DNA of 64,000 nt from Vanilla planifolia. Its lineage: Eukaryota > Streptophyta > Magnoliopsida > Asparagales > Orchidaceae. Below the pieces are notes generated by a model that had not been told where the DNA came from, made no database searches, and saw only the letters and a program-made list of their open reading frames with translations. Positions 49,131 through 63,285 of this stretch are shown piece by piece. The position numbers were made by a program, and so were the translations under genes. Numbering within the stretch: position 1 is the first letter of the stretch; every line of letters begins with the position of its first letter. Where the stretch lies: the NCBI GenBank assembly GCA_023846275.1, contig CM043874.1, positions 29,237,630 through 29,301,629 on the forward strand, read 5' to 3'.

Positions 49131-51660
49131 TAACTATCCATACTTCCATCTTTTATCATACTATTCCCTTTTACCTTTATGGTGTTGTCCAAAATGATAT
49201 TGGCATATTGTTTGATTTTCTTAGGAATCTTGTAACTTGCTTTACTAACCTAATTGTATGGTCCATTCTTTATGTTTGCATCATATGATTTTCTTTGGAA
49301 GACTTGATTCCTTCATATTTGAGCGTAATATACATGATGTTCAATGTCAACACTTTATAAAATTTTATAGGTACCAAAAACACCACTCATATGGTACTTA
49401 AGAAGTTAAAACCCATTATGTGTGCGTTTGCATGTATTTGCCTTTATTTGTATGTATATATCTTAAACTCTCAATTTATTTTTCTTAATTCATTATAAAT
49501 CCAATTGAGCTTCAAAAATTGTAATTTAAGAGTCAATAATTGTCTTTAACCTAGTTTTTCTCATTGATATATTTATTTTGACCTTTAACACAACTTTAAA
49601 TAATTCTACTCTTTTGAGAAAATAATAAAATAATATTATTATGATTTGTCCACAAAATATAAGATATTCTTGGTTATGCAATGACTAATTTTATATTTAG
49701 TCTTAAGATTATAGATTTTCATAGTGATTACATTTCATAAATATCACATCATTCACAATGTACAAAAAGATATTGTAAGAGGTATTTTTAGAGAGAGGAG
49801 TCATTACTGCACTTGAGATGAGATACATAGATAGACTTTATCAAAGTATAGATGTTAAGGAATTGTTTAGAGGTTTAAACATCTATGGCTTTTGCTAAAA
49901 TGCTTAATAGGGTGATTATTATAGGTTCTAATGTAGGATATGGTCAACTTAGTCAATGATAAATAGACTAGCTCAACCACAAGTTTATGTCTCAATCACC
50001 AAAATGCTCCATAATAATCCTATTTGATCATAATAATACTTGTATCATGCAAGATTTTTTTATTATATTATTTGACTATAAAGCATCTATTCATTTATTT
50101 TGAAACTATGCTTACTAGAATAATAATATGACCTTTTAAGCTAGAAAATTCACAATCTATCATATCATTTAATAGAGTTAATGTAGAAATCAATCAATAA
50201 TTAAAGGAAGAGATAGAAATAATAAAAAATATTTATAACGTTAATAGTTTACCATTAGTTAAGTTCGTTGTTATGCACAATATAGATTGAAAATTAACTT
50301 GATAAGTTATAATAAACTGTAGGTAGAAAATTATAAACATTAGAATAGTGGAATGAAAATTGTAAATATATAGGAAAAGTTAAAAATATTTCTCTTATTA
50401 AATATTAAGATATGAAAATTTGTAGAAGATTTGATGCATAATTTAACAATTTTATAAGATTTTAAAGAAAAGGAAATTAAATTATAAGATTTATTATCGT
50501 TAAATGGTTATGTTGATATGTTTCTTGATAATCTATTAAGGGTACTTCTAGTATCATGCTTTAATGAGGCATACATTGCTATAATACCAAACCTAGTATG
50601 ATATTATACATTAGGCCAATAATACATCACATGCATATGTATTTAAATATTTTTTTTAAGTATTTTATCATTGTTGTAAAAGAAACACAACATACACCTA
50701 TTATAAATTATGTCATTAAAATAAAAAAAATATCAATCCTATAAGTAACAAAATATAAGTAGCTATTAATACAAACTAAAATAATTGTATATTACAAATC
50801 CAAAATTGTGCTAAAATACTATCATATGCCTCATAAAACAATAACATTTTATCCTTGTCATTTCTCCTGAGTAGCATATAATGAACCTATAAAAAGTAAA
50901 TAGCAAGGAATGAGCCAATTACATGCAAAGAAAGTAAACTTAGAAGTAATATAATATTTTATAATTACTCTTTTATGTAAAAAAAAGGACAATAAACATA
51001 CAAATTAAAGTTACAAAAAGATAAATATGCTAATTTTGCATGTAACAAACTCTTTTCTTGATTTTTCACTAAAATAATGAGGCATGTTTCTTACATGATC
51101 ATCACATCACAACTAACTATAAGATTCATTCTATTGCACCCTACTTCTTTCCCTTTATATATTAATCACTTTTATTTCATAAACTCATTATAAATTTGAT
51201 AGCATGATCATGCTTACAAAGAACTATAAACTGCAAATAAAAAGCAACCCACATGTCCATTCACAATCATTTCATATTACGAAGAACTATAATTTGCTAA
51301 AAGAAGTTCAATAGCATGATTCCCCAAAACAATCTTCTGCTTCACTTTTTTTTTTCTTGCATAAATACATAATTTACCTAAATTAAAACAAAAATTTAAT
51401 TAAATTATTAAATCACTATGTTAACATTATTTTTCCTTTTTAATTCAAATCAACTAAATTTTAACAAATTTAGTAATCCAATTGGCCAAAACAACTCATT
51501 ATTTTAACCATAACTTTCCCATTTATTATCCAAATTCAATAAGTTTTGAGTGGTTATAAAGATAAAAGAAAGACTACAATTTCATTCCAGGATTTGCCGT
51601 AGTAATCCATTAAAGCAACTATGCTTCATATTTTCCCCAACTTTCTAAAATGAACTATTC
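49130..51660. other. no recognisable gene
   Basis: AT-rich, stops in all frames. I find no motif, repeat copy or RNA gene that I can support. Confidence 0.45.
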
Positions 51661-51665
51661 TTTTT

Positions 51666-51668
<3 letters not shown>

Positions 51669-51711
<43 letters not shown>
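51669..51711. repeat. (TA)n microsatellite
   Basis: A pure AT/TA dinucleotide tract of about 40 bp. Confidence 0.95.
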
Positions 51712-51712
<1 letters not shown>

Positions 51713-54700
51713 TAAAGAACTGCAAAAAATAAAAAAATTAAAAAAAACTGGAAGAAAACTGTCGTGGATTCAATGACAGCTGTACAGTGCGTCACAGAAC
51801 GATTTCATATGACAGTGCATTTGAATAATCACTTCAAATAAATACTTTTAGTCACGTGTTAGACATGTTAAGTTGGACCACTAATAGATATGGCCGGGAT
51901 GAGAAGCACTTTAAAACTTGAAGTCAACCAACAATTGAGATGAAGATTTATTTCGTGAAAAGGAATTGGTAATATTGACAAAAATGTTGTTAGTTATCTT
52001 ATTTATCTAATTTTTTACTCTTGGTGAAATGTTTTAAAAAGTCATTTTTGTAAATTAGTGAGATGTGTCATGTTTATTTAAAATAAATAATAATTATATT
52101 AAAAAATTCTATAATATTATCAGAAAAAATATATTGCATGAACCAATTATAGTCTCTATGACAAAGCTTGATGATTCTCATCATTTTCTTTGGACTTATG
52201 TGAATGCAATTGCACATGCCTTACCACTAATTCGAAAGTTGATGATAAGTAGAGCATTTGTCTTATGCATTGTAGCAATATGTGTACAATGCCATCAAAT
52301 TCCTAAGCTTATTAGATGCAATCAAGTCATGTACCATGCATGCTTGATCATCATCTAACAAATGCAACATAGTAATGTAGCATATCAAACATTCATATAA
52401 ACGTATTACAAAACAACAAGCATATAATATATATAAATACTTTAAAACACCCAAAAAAGTATATAGAATATTTGATGAGACAAGTGCTATACAAATCACT
52501 ATAAGCTTAAATTGGTGACCAACATTAAAATCTTCACTTTTGTGCCCTTTCAAGAGCTTGAAAAATTTCAAAGAATCCTTAGTCACAACCCATTCAATTC
52601 ATTTTATACTTAGACTTTCCAATGCTCTTGTTTTACACTCATTATTGTAATTTTCCTTCACACTATTCTCTATGTTGTTCCTTAAATTAGAAATTTTTGG
52701 AACAATTTAAGATTTGGATTTATGGGGTTCATTTTGAGTCATGTTTCTTTTAAGATAAATATAAAACTTTTGGGTCAATTGTTAAGTGGTTCTTCAAAGT
52801 GCTCCAACCACAAGAAAGATGAACGTTGCACAACCATTTTCTTCCTTTTGGCACATCTAATTTTGATCATGCTTAACACTTTTGACCAAGCATTGATCTA
52901 GTGTTAAAAAGTTTGGCGCAAGATTCAAGTACTTAGAACTAAAAGAAAGATAAAGACCAACACTTAAGAGCTTTGGCTTAACTTATACACCATATACCCT
53001 TTATCTCAAGTCTATGCATGGTAGCTACCCTTTAAGAATTCATCTACATGCAATTAATCCAGTTTGGGTTATTAATTCCAACACTTGTTTTGCTATATGA
53101 CATGATGAGGATTACATCCCATCCTTATTCATGTATGCATTACTAAAAATATATTTTCTAGTTCATAATATACTCAAGACTTGTATTAGGTTAATTATAA
53201 TATCATTACATATATTCTTTAGAGTCAAGCTAATATTTAAGATTAAGAAATCAAGTTTAAAATAAGTCATATTTCTTACATCTTAATGATTACACAATAC
53301 AATGCTTATATTAATATTTCTACAATCTACATCTAGCTTAAAATCTCAACTAAAGATTAAAGTTGTCATGGTATCATGTAAATATGATGACTTTATCGTA
53401 TTGATGTGGCCACCATCTAATTAAATTATTCAAAGAGCGAATTGGATTATAAAAGGTATCAACCTTGTACGTGTGTCGTTTATTCTTAAAGAGTCAAGTT
53501 TTCATTAAAATCACATGAGCACAAAGCTTTCTTTGTATGGATGTAGAACTTATTTTCTCTTAGGGTCCATTATAAGTACAAGCTTTGTAGTGGTTAGATA
53601 TAAAAGGTTACTACATCATATGGTATGACCTTATCATGTTGCATTTTTTTGGTTCTACACAAGATAGGTCTTATACGATGACAAAGTTGTGACTGAAAGT
53701 TATATAACATACAATATGAAATATCATAGCTATATATTTTGGTTCAACCTACAAATAAAAATAATGACCAAGAATAGTCATGTTTTCTCAATGTCGTCCT
53801 AATATTTGTGTTGTATGAGTACTTGAACTCATATAATAAATGTTCTTCAATGTATGAGAATAATCTATGTATCAGTCTTTATGATTTATTGTTAGTTGAA
53901 AGATTTATAACTATGGTAATTATATTGCCATCAAGCAATATCTATAGTTATATCATAATAATATGAAAAGTGTTTAATAAACTTATATTTCGAAATATCC
54001 ATTATCTTACAATAATGATCTATGTATCACTCTTTTATAATGACCTACTTCATAACATAGAAACAAGTCTATATTAGATTTCATACTACTATAATAAGTT
54101 TATTGTACGTTTACAACTATCTCATTAAATCTAAGTGAACTAATTAATACATGATCATACAAACATTCATTCATATACCATCACATCGTATAACTTCTTT
54201 TGAGAGCTCAACTCTTGATAAAAATAAATAATAAAAGTTGATAATCTACAATTAAACATGCAAGATCTCTTTGAACTATTAAGATGAACTACATTGTACT
54301 AGTACAATCCATATGATTATTTTGTTTGATGACTTGGCATTTTACAGAATGAGAACTCTTCTCGAACTTGAATGATAAAAATATTTTTATCTCAATAAGT
54401 GATAGTCGTATCAATGGATTATCGAGATGATCATAGTTATATTCTGATCATCCTAATATAAAGTCCTCATATACTAATATTGCACTTTTACAAAAACATG
54501 TTATGGCTAATTTTAGGATCTCAGAAATGGCATTATAGCCATCAAAAGTTCTTTATTTGAATCTAATGTTTATGATTGTTTTATGTTTCTTTTCCTTCTA
54601 CATGTTCAAGGACCTATTTGAGTTGGGAGTTTGGAATTGCATGTGGAAATTTGAGACTTTGTATGGGTTATAAGAGGTTTAAAAGACTGTGAGAGTAATT

Positions 54701-57300
54701 TGTTTCCTTTAAGCCCAGGATGTGTTTCAGTAAGAAGCAAGTTGAATTTGTCCATCCATATGGAGTGTTCAAACGTAATGCATAATACATTAAGTTCAAG
54801 AACGATAAGAAAATATTGTTTTTAAGAAAGATAAGCATCACATTAATATTTGATGTATAGACTATTATTCTTGAGAGAGTAACGTGATAGGTAGGAACTG
54901 ACTTTCTTGAGAAATATATGGCATGCTAATATTTTACATAATGGTTAATAAAGTGTATGGCACATTAAGTTGAATATTTGGACTTCAACATGTCGTACAT
55001 ACATGGAAATGGACTATATGTTTAGTTCAAAAAAAAGGAGTGGTATGAAGGAAGAACTATTTTTTTAATTTAAACTAGAATTTTGAGTTTGATATAAGAT
55101 ATATTATAAAAAAATTATAATGCATTAAGTAAAATTTTTACTCAATATGTAATTAAAGAGGACAATATGTCGTATTAACTTAAAAAATGTATGATACATT
55201 ATACTTAGCATACCATACATAGAGAAATAAAAGTGTAATAAAGTATTTCATAAAGCATAAGAATATAAGAAGTTATGGAATAACGTAAGCTATTTAAATT
55301 GCATTGGATTGGTTATGAAGGGCATGAAAGGAAAAGAAATATTGGATAAAAGCATATCCTTAAGATTTTAAATAAATGAATCTTGTATTGAAATTATAAG
55401 TAGAAAAGATTGATTGAAAGAATATACTAATATGTGCATAAGCATTGAATCATAATTCATACATATTGTAAGATAATATATATTTGGTATATGATTTCTC
55501 AACTTGGTAGTATAAAACATTCATAAAAATATATAAAATATTAGAAAGTAAATGTTGTGATAGGTAAGCAAAATGAGGTTCCTTTTGATTAAGCTAGCAA
55601 ATGTCATAAATATGTAAATATATATAGAAGAGGGTGAACATAAACCTTGTTATATCTCATTATTTGATAAAATATGAGAGAATAAAGAAATAAGAAACAA
55701 AGTATAGATTTTCTAAAAAAAATATGATAATGATTCAATAAGAAAAAAATATGACCCTACCACAAGATGTAGGGAATGATGAGGTACTAGTCATGTAGCA
55801 TTTAATGAGTCAGTATTAGAGACATCTTTTTATTGCATTATTAGCACACTATGTAGGGCTTTAAAATATAAATATAATGGGATTATGATATTCAAAATTT
55901 ATTTATGCTCTATATAGGATGGATGTACTAAGAAATGATAAAATTATAATATTTAGGTAATATTTATGCTCAATAAAAGTAGATGTACTATTATCATTAT
56001 TGTTTGCATTTTGTCTAAGGTCTTGATGTGTAGATATAAGATGATATGACTATTAACAATTATGATGTACTATAAGCTAAGGTTTATATAATAATATTTT
56101 AAAATAAAAAATAAAAATAAAAATAAAAAATATAATAAATGAGATAATCATATTATGAGAAAATAAAGCCCAAATAGTAAAACGATGAATATATGAAAAG
56201 ATAAACAAGAGAAGGGAAAAAAGAAAACAAGTAAACCATAACATGACAAATAACTACATATAGTGAAAGCATAAAAAATTAGAATCTATTTTATTTCAAC
56301 ATACTAATAATGATTTACTGTATGTATAAGAGTGTATTATGTTAGATATCATGATGTATTATTATTTAATTATTTTTACATATCTAATTTAATCTTTTTA
56401 TAATTAAATGTTGATTATTATTTGGATTTATTTGTTGAACTTTATGTCATTATTTGTGTTGCTTACATGGTAAGGAATGCCATTGGTAGTTCAAGAGAGG
56501 TAGATTAATATGGTAATGAAGATGAAAGAACACTCAACAAAACAATTTGGGTGATGTATATTTCTATTATTTTGGGATGTATAATATGGTAATGTTTTAG
56601 CTAGTTCTTATACAAAATTAAACCTATAAATGATCGTATTACAACTCTAATGAGTTGGTAAGCTAATAATTATATTTGAAAAAAAAATAAGAATTTGATG
56701 TCGTGTTGTTATTTCTTACTTAAAGGTTGGTTGTGTCCTCATTTTTTTTCTTTTGTTACACTAGCTAAGTTAATAATGATTGTTAATTTTGGTAATCATT
56801 ACAAAAATATAATTTTGATGAGACAGTGCAAATCCCTTAAGTTAGATGTTTTGCAAGTCTAAGCTAACATACTATATTAATCCTTCAATGTACCATAAAT
56901 TGAAATCAATGAACAATCCATTTTCTTTTATTTTGGTTCATTTTTACTTGTCCTCTTTGATTTATCATATGTGAGCTTTAATGTAATATATGTGAAGTTC
57001 ATTTATAATACTATTCATCTATACAATTAAAAATATATATAATAGGTTTACACTCTAAATAGTAAAACACATATGTCGAACATGTAGCATGTAATTAAAC
57101 TATAAAATTAACATGTGTTTCTCATTATGATGCCTACCTATGCTCATATATCTTATGATGTTATCTAAAATGTTATTCTAGGTTTATCCATTTATAAGTT
57201 CTCATCATAGGTTTTTCTATTTTTCTAAAGTTATCATCCTTAGGATTTTAACCATTTTGATACCACTTAGTGGTGCCTTAGTGTCATCACACAATTTAAT
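51712..57300. other. long region without a supportable gene
   Basis: 51,750-51,930 is somewhat richer in GC and looks single-copy. A 97-codon plus-strand frame (52,065-52,358) and an overlapping 107-codon minus-strand frame (52,586-52,263) are not recognisable and show no family motif. 54,760-55,260 repeats words around TGTATG...ACATTA. The rest (53,000-54,700 and 55,300-57,300) shows nothing definite. Confidence 0.4.
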
Positions 57301-57307
57301 ATATACA

Positions 57308-57308
<1 letters not shown>

Positions 57309-57338
<30 letters not shown>

Positions 57339-57340
57339 TT
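57309..57340. repeat. (TA)n microsatellite
   Basis: A dinucleotide tract of about 28 bp within an AT-rich stretch. Confidence 0.9.
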
Positions 57341-57717
57341 AAAAAATTTTAAATCTATCCATTTATTAAGAAAACCCCTTTTATTTTTAAAGTCTTTTTA
57401 TTATAAAGTTTGATAGTTTTGAAAATTATAAACCAAGTTAACCTTTTATGAAGAAATAAAACTATATATTTCTTCATAAAAAAACACATATGCCAAATAA
57501 CTTTTTGCAAAGTAATACAACCCATAGTTTTTGTTGCCCTTGAAATAGAATATAAGAAAATAAAATTTTTATCCATTTTCAAAATAACAAATCCAATGAT
57601 AACATGATTATGTAGCTATAATATCTTATATCATGAAACGACAATATTTTGGAGTTAAATAATTTTTTATAAAATTTTATTGGAATTTTCTTGAATTTTA
57701 ATTGTTATAAAAGGTCA

Positions 57718-57766
57718 AATCATATAATAGAAATAGATCATATAATAGAAATAGATCATATAATAC
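57718..57766. repeat. 18-bp tandem repeat
   Basis: The unit ATCATATAATAGAAATAG is repeated about 2.6 times. Confidence 0.8.
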
Positions 57767-57769
57767 ATT

Positions 57770-58850
57770 CAATGTGATGAAAGAATGAAACATAGTTAAG
57801 TTGTACACGTTGTATAATACAATGAGGACATCGTATAGCATACAAAATGTAAAGTAAACTCCATAAGCTAAGGAAGATCATATGGAATGATTTAGAACAT
57901 CATATTAGTACAACTACAGACTATATAACACATCACTGCTAAGTATCTTATATGGCCAATTAAGCTAAAGAAGAGAAATATTGGATCATACAGTATGACA
58001 AAAAATAAATCATATAATACCATCAACGTAAAAGTAAAGATTATATGGATTTAAATTAAATCATATGATATGACATCATTGATAGTACCAAAATGATCAA
58101 TTGTAAAGAAAAATTTAACTAAGGATGATAGTGAGTAGTGGATGCCAAACCTTATCGTAAAAGAATGATTAAAAATCTTATAAGTACAATAAAGTTATGA
58201 AGAGCATCATACAAGAATACTTTTAGTTATGACAATAAGAATATGTAGTAAAATATAACATATAAGCATGATAGAGGGCATCATATATTATGACATAAGG
58301 ATTATGTTTAAGTTTAGTTAGTTCAAATTGATTATGTAAATGTGAAGAAGATAATTTGTAAGTATGATTATAATAAATAAGTGTATATAAAAAGAGATTT
58401 TACTCATCATATAACACAAAGCTTGGTATCATATGTGTATGATGTAGAGAAACTAAAAAGATTTTAAAATCCAAAAAGGCAAATGATTGAATTAATCATT
58501 AATCATCATGGAGAGAATCCAGCCAATGTAAAAATCCAAGAATATGAGTAAATGATTGGTTTTATATGTAAAAGAGTGAGGCTAAGATTAGAAAAGATTT
58601 TCTGGGTGATTTTTTAGCAGTTAGTTTGCCAAGTGCATTAGAGAGAGGAAATAAAATAAAAGCATATCTTGAAGCATTGGAAGGAATCTAAGAAGGTTTA
58701 AACATTAGGCAATAACAAAATCATGGTGGTTTTCACCTTAGGTACTATAGCACCATGAGAAATTTAGTGAAGATCTAAGTTCTCTAACATATAACTATAT
58801 GGGAATTTAAAGGTAAGAAAACTTGTACAATATGCATATGTTTTGTTAAT
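57770..58850 (+). repeat. palindrome-rich DNA before the second G1 LTR
   Basis: It has G1-leader-type half-sites, for example TCATACAGTATGA at 57,986-57,998. It precedes the LTR rather than following it, so it is either part of a longer LTR or a separate G1 fragment. 57,345-57,715 holds nothing recognisable. Confidence 0.4.
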
Positions 58851-60009
58851 TAATGAGGAGAATTGCATAGATTAGTTAGTGCTATGGTTGATATTTGATG
58901 TATGTTTTTTATTAAAGAAGTAGAAGATATATAGATAATCTCACTTGAAAACCTTGATGTTGGATTCCTTTGATACTAAAATGTTTGAACATATATTATT
59001 ATTTAAGAATGATATGTTTGTGTACTTTATTTATAACTTTTATCACTTTCTATGCTAATGCAAAAATGTTCATAAAAAAACAAAGATAAAAGAAATGAAA
59101 GATTTTGTGATAGTAGCCATGAAAGAAAAGATAAGCTCGTGAAAGAGGAAACAAAGCTATTAAAAAAAAAGAAAAGGTTTGGTGAAGGGAGGAAAAAGTT
59201 AAAAAGATGATAGGATGAATGCTTGTCTAATGTGATGACTACTATTATGGAATTATGGTTCCAGAGATGTACCAAAGAAGTCATTTATACCAAATTTTTA
59301 TAATGGGATAATATTTTCTTAAAGATGTTAAAACATTTATGAAATAACATTACCCTAAATTAATCCATAAAATATGAAAAGATAAAGTGAATAAATAATT
59401 TTATAAAGCTGATAGAAGGGTAAAGATTTTAGAGGCTTACAAGAAAATTTTGTTTATATTTTTATGGCTCATTCACTTGCTTTTATGATACTATATTGTC
59501 CGAAATTTCACCAATGCAAAAGACTGCACAAATGTTATGATGAAGCAATGAGAGCTACAATATGTTGGCTTCACTTACAGAATACTTTACTCTCTTATTT
59601 AGTTTTGTGATAGTCAATATAATATATTCTTATGTGATAATGATGGACATGTATTAGAACCTTTATCATGATGTTAGCTTAAACTTTATTTGACTTCAGA
59701 AATGTGTGAAAAATGGTAATTTTAAATTTTTTGGGTATTTAAATATTGAAATATTCTTTTTATGGAATATAGAATTTCAATGCAAAAAAGTTATTTAAAA
59801 GTGACTTACTAATAAAAGCTTTTGCTTCATAAAATATATGCTTAAATAATGTTTTAAAAAAGTATTATTATAAAGATGAGATTTTATAAAATTGCTTTCA
59901 TTGCATGTTTTCTTGAAAAGAAAAGACTTTTTTTTCATATTTCAAATAAAAGAAAGTAAAATACAAAAGTTAGTTGGAATGGCACTATAATCCAAGTGAG
60001 ATTATAGAG
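58850..60009 (+). repeat. G1 gypsy LTR, right copy
   Basis: It aligns with 1-1,186 and 47,820-49,130 and lies just before the PBS-like site. It lacks about 110 bp present in the left copy near 585-695. Left boundary set where similarity to the 47.8-kb copy begins. The 85-codon frame at 59,284-59,027 is a chance frame. Confidence 0.6.
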
Positions 60010-60021
60010 TGATATAAGAGC
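60010..60021 (+). other. primer binding site-like sequence, second G1 copy
   Basis: TGATATAAGAGC, identical to 1,190-1,201. Confidence 0.5.
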
Positions 60022-61390
60022 ATTTGAAGTTCTAGAAAGGAGAATCATAATAAAATAAAGCAATCAAAGATGTCAAATTTATAAAGAATGGACACTAGTT
60101 TGGAAAACTAGTTTGAAATTGTCTGAGGAAATATTTTGGACATGTTGATAACCTAGAATAATAGAGACAGGAAATATAAGATGTTGGAAAGCTTTAAAAA
60201 GTCTTATCATTCATTCCCATGACCTAGGAGTTAAAAATTAGAAAAAAAAACTAGGTGGTGAGCATGGATAGACCTTTTAAAAAGGAAACTACACTTATTG
60301 CGCCTTTGTTTGATCATGTTTGATGCTTATGTTTAAAAAGCATAGCACAAAAACCTATAATCCAAGTAGAAAACTACTTTGCTTTAGAAAGCTAATCATA
60401 CAATATGATTTTATATATCCTATTGTATGATATGCTTTAAATAGTGGTGTTAAAGCAAGAGTTGAACCCATCAAACAATACGATGACAAACCTCATACAA
60501 TATGATTTAGAGTACAACAAAAGGTTATAAAATATTATATTATAGGATATCACATCATTGTATAGTACAATACAATGAATAAGAAAGCAAGAAGTAGACC
60601 AATATTATCATATAGTATGACATTACGCCATTATACAATATGAAAAACATATGTAGAGAGCTAAATAAGTAGTTGATTTGATCGTACCATATGACCTTAT
60701 ATTATTGTATAGTAAAACTAATAGAGTAGGCTTGATGACAAAAATATTTCATACCTTATGACCTTAGACATTCAGATAGTACTAATGGAGAAGAAGAATG
60801 AACACTAGTTAATAAAAAAACATACAACATGATCAAGAGAATAACAACAGTATAAGTTTGAATGCAATAAGGAAATTTAAATAGTTTAGAATATCATGTA
60901 GTAGGATATCAAATCATCATATAATATAACATATAAAGTAAAGAAGTACATAAACCAAATGAAACTATCAAACAGTACGATATCACAACATCGTACAGTA
61001 CGATAAGATGAGATGAGTAGATTAATAAGGATCATGTGTTATAATGCAGAGAATCATATAAGTAAGTTTCCTTATTAGATTATTAAATGCCCAATTAGTT
61101 GAATCAATCCAATTAGCTAATTGAGTGGATATGTAGATAGTAAACGACAATGACCTATATCATAAAATATGTTAAGATATAGAATTATCAAACTTCAAGA
61201 AAGCAGAATTGTATAATATGATTGAAAATATCATACAATATGATAGAAAATGAATGATGATGAAATAAAATATATGAATACATGTATGAGAAGGTAGTTA
61301 ATAAAGTTACAACATTATATACGCTTTCATATATTATCATTTTAATGCTAATATCAATGTTAAACTATGAATGCATGGTTGTTGTATAAG
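60022..61390 (+). repeat. G1 leader, right copy
   Basis: It aligns with 1,202-2,579. It keeps the one-base-spaced palindrome ATCGTAC-A-GTACGAT at 60,990-61,004. Confidence 0.6.
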
Positions 61391-62635
61391 ATGGCTTCTA
61401 AAAGCACAACTATGTTAAGGAAGAAGTAAATAACAAACAATCCAAGGACTTAAACTCCACAATAGGAATTAGTCATGTTAAAAGGAAAAGAATATCTGGG
61501 GTGCCATCAAGAAGGGAGGCACTTAATGAATAGGAGAAGAATCCACATGCTTACAATACAAATAAAATATTAGAAAAATTTTTGATATTATGACCACCTC
61601 ATATTAGAAATAACATGACCCCATTTCAAGCCAGGACTATCTTGAAAGGATTGAAATGCTACTTAATAGTCTAGATTATCAAAATCATGATAGCATGCCA
61701 TTGATTGTATTTGTACTTAATAGTGTTGCCATGCACTAGTGGAGAGGATAGAAAAGGCTCTATTTAGTGATAAAATAAGGTCAAAATTATATTGGAGGGA
61801 CTTTTGTAAAGCATTCCTAGAGTGGTATGTGTCAAAATTTGTAAAGGACAAAATGAAAGACAAATTGGCTAGGCCTTATTAAAGGAATTTAACCATCAAC
61901 GAGTATGAAGAAACATTTTTTAAGATAATCATATATGCCACAAGATTGTAGCATCTAAGAAGAAAAGATGCTTCTTTTTTGAAGAGGCTTGAAGGATGCA
62001 ATATGCTAGCACCATTGGAAGTTGGCTCTTATTAGAAATTAGTGGAAGTAGCATGTTGAACAAAATAAGATCTAAAGGTGATAGAAGTAAGAAGATCAAT
62101 CAAAAGAGAAAAGGAAAATTTGTGCAACAGGGGAAAAACAAGAATGTAAAGACATGTGGACAAACCTTCAACATGAATACTTGGAGAATTACTTAAGCCA
62201 AATATGTGATAGATTTCACAAAAGGGAATGCAAGAAGAAAAAATTAACTACTTCAATTATGGAACATTTGAGCATTATGTAACAGTATGCCCTCTAAAAC
62301 ATAAATAGGACAATAGGAGAGAGCTTGTACATGACAAACCTTCTAATGGATAATATGTCCACAACAAAGATAAGGGTTCCATTCATGGAAAAAAATAGAC
62401 GGCACAGCCTAAAATTTGTCAAATTAATCAAGTTGAGCCACCGTCATCACCCAATGTATCATATGTACTTTAAAATTTTTTAATAAACTTGTGATAGTTC
62501 TTTTTTATTAACACTACCAACTAATAAAACCATATAAATAGATTAGTATGTTTTTCAGGAGATAGAAATAAATGAAATGCCTTTTCATTTTAAACTAATT
62601 ATAATTAACATCATCAAATTTGACATAACATTGAG
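61391..62635 (+). pseudogene. Ty3/gypsy gag pseudogene (G1, right copy)
   Basis: It has the same organisation and stops as 2,580-3,745. 61,421-62,439 is nearly identical to 2,614-3,632. It then contains 75 bp (62,440-62,514, equal to 25 codons) that the left copy lacks. These read PSSPNVSYVL before a stop and probably belong to the original gag-protease linker. The longest open piece is 61,996-62,196 (66 codons, one residue different from the left copy). It has an empty target site at about 62,630-62,637 where the left copy carries the solo LTR. Confidence 0.75.
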
Positions 62636-63285
62636 AATGGATTGGCTTATGATAGAAAGTCATAATTGATTATTAAGAGAAAAAAGTGACCATGGTTCAG
62701 AATCTATCTATTTGAGAAAAGATAGAAAAGTACCATTTATATCCAGAATGAAGGCTAAGTTAATGCAATAGGGATGTAAGTCTTACTTAGCATCCATCCA
62801 TAGTACCCACAATCAAAACCACAGTTGTAAGATGTGTCAATAGTTTGCAAATACCAAGAGGTTTTTCATCACAATACCAGCAACTTCATGTCAAGACATC
62901 AAGCTTGTTATTGATTTGATGCTAAGAAAAAAATAAATCTCCAAGGCCTTTTATAAGATGGCATTTGTAGGACGTAAGAGATGAAAATTTAATTATTGTT
63001 AAAAAGGGGTTTATTATACCAATGTCTCATCATTGGGAGCACTAGTACTTTTCATAAAGAATAAATATGGAAGTCTTCAAATATAAAACAACTATCAAGA
63101 GTTAAACTAAGTATAAAAAATAAATATCTGCTTGCTCAGATAGATGAATTATTTAACCAATGCCAAGGGCCTGAGGTAGCCTCAAAGATTGATTTATTGT
63201 TGGAATCTGAAAAAAAAATATTATAAAGATAGCTTTTAGAGCATAATATTATCACTTTGAATTTCTTGTACTTCTATTTAGATTA
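62636..63285 (+). pseudogene. Ty3/gypsy protease-RT start (G1, right copy)
   Basis: It matches 5,615-6,290 at about 93%, from the protease RMDWLMIES block to just before the RT NAPxTFMDL motif, and then stops abruptly at about 63,285 where copia sequence begins. Confidence 0.7.

Noticed and set aside
52065-52586. 97- and 107-codon frames on opposite strands
   Set aside because: They overlap each other, are rich in hydrophobic and low-complexity residues, match no motif I know, and no splice partners are evident.
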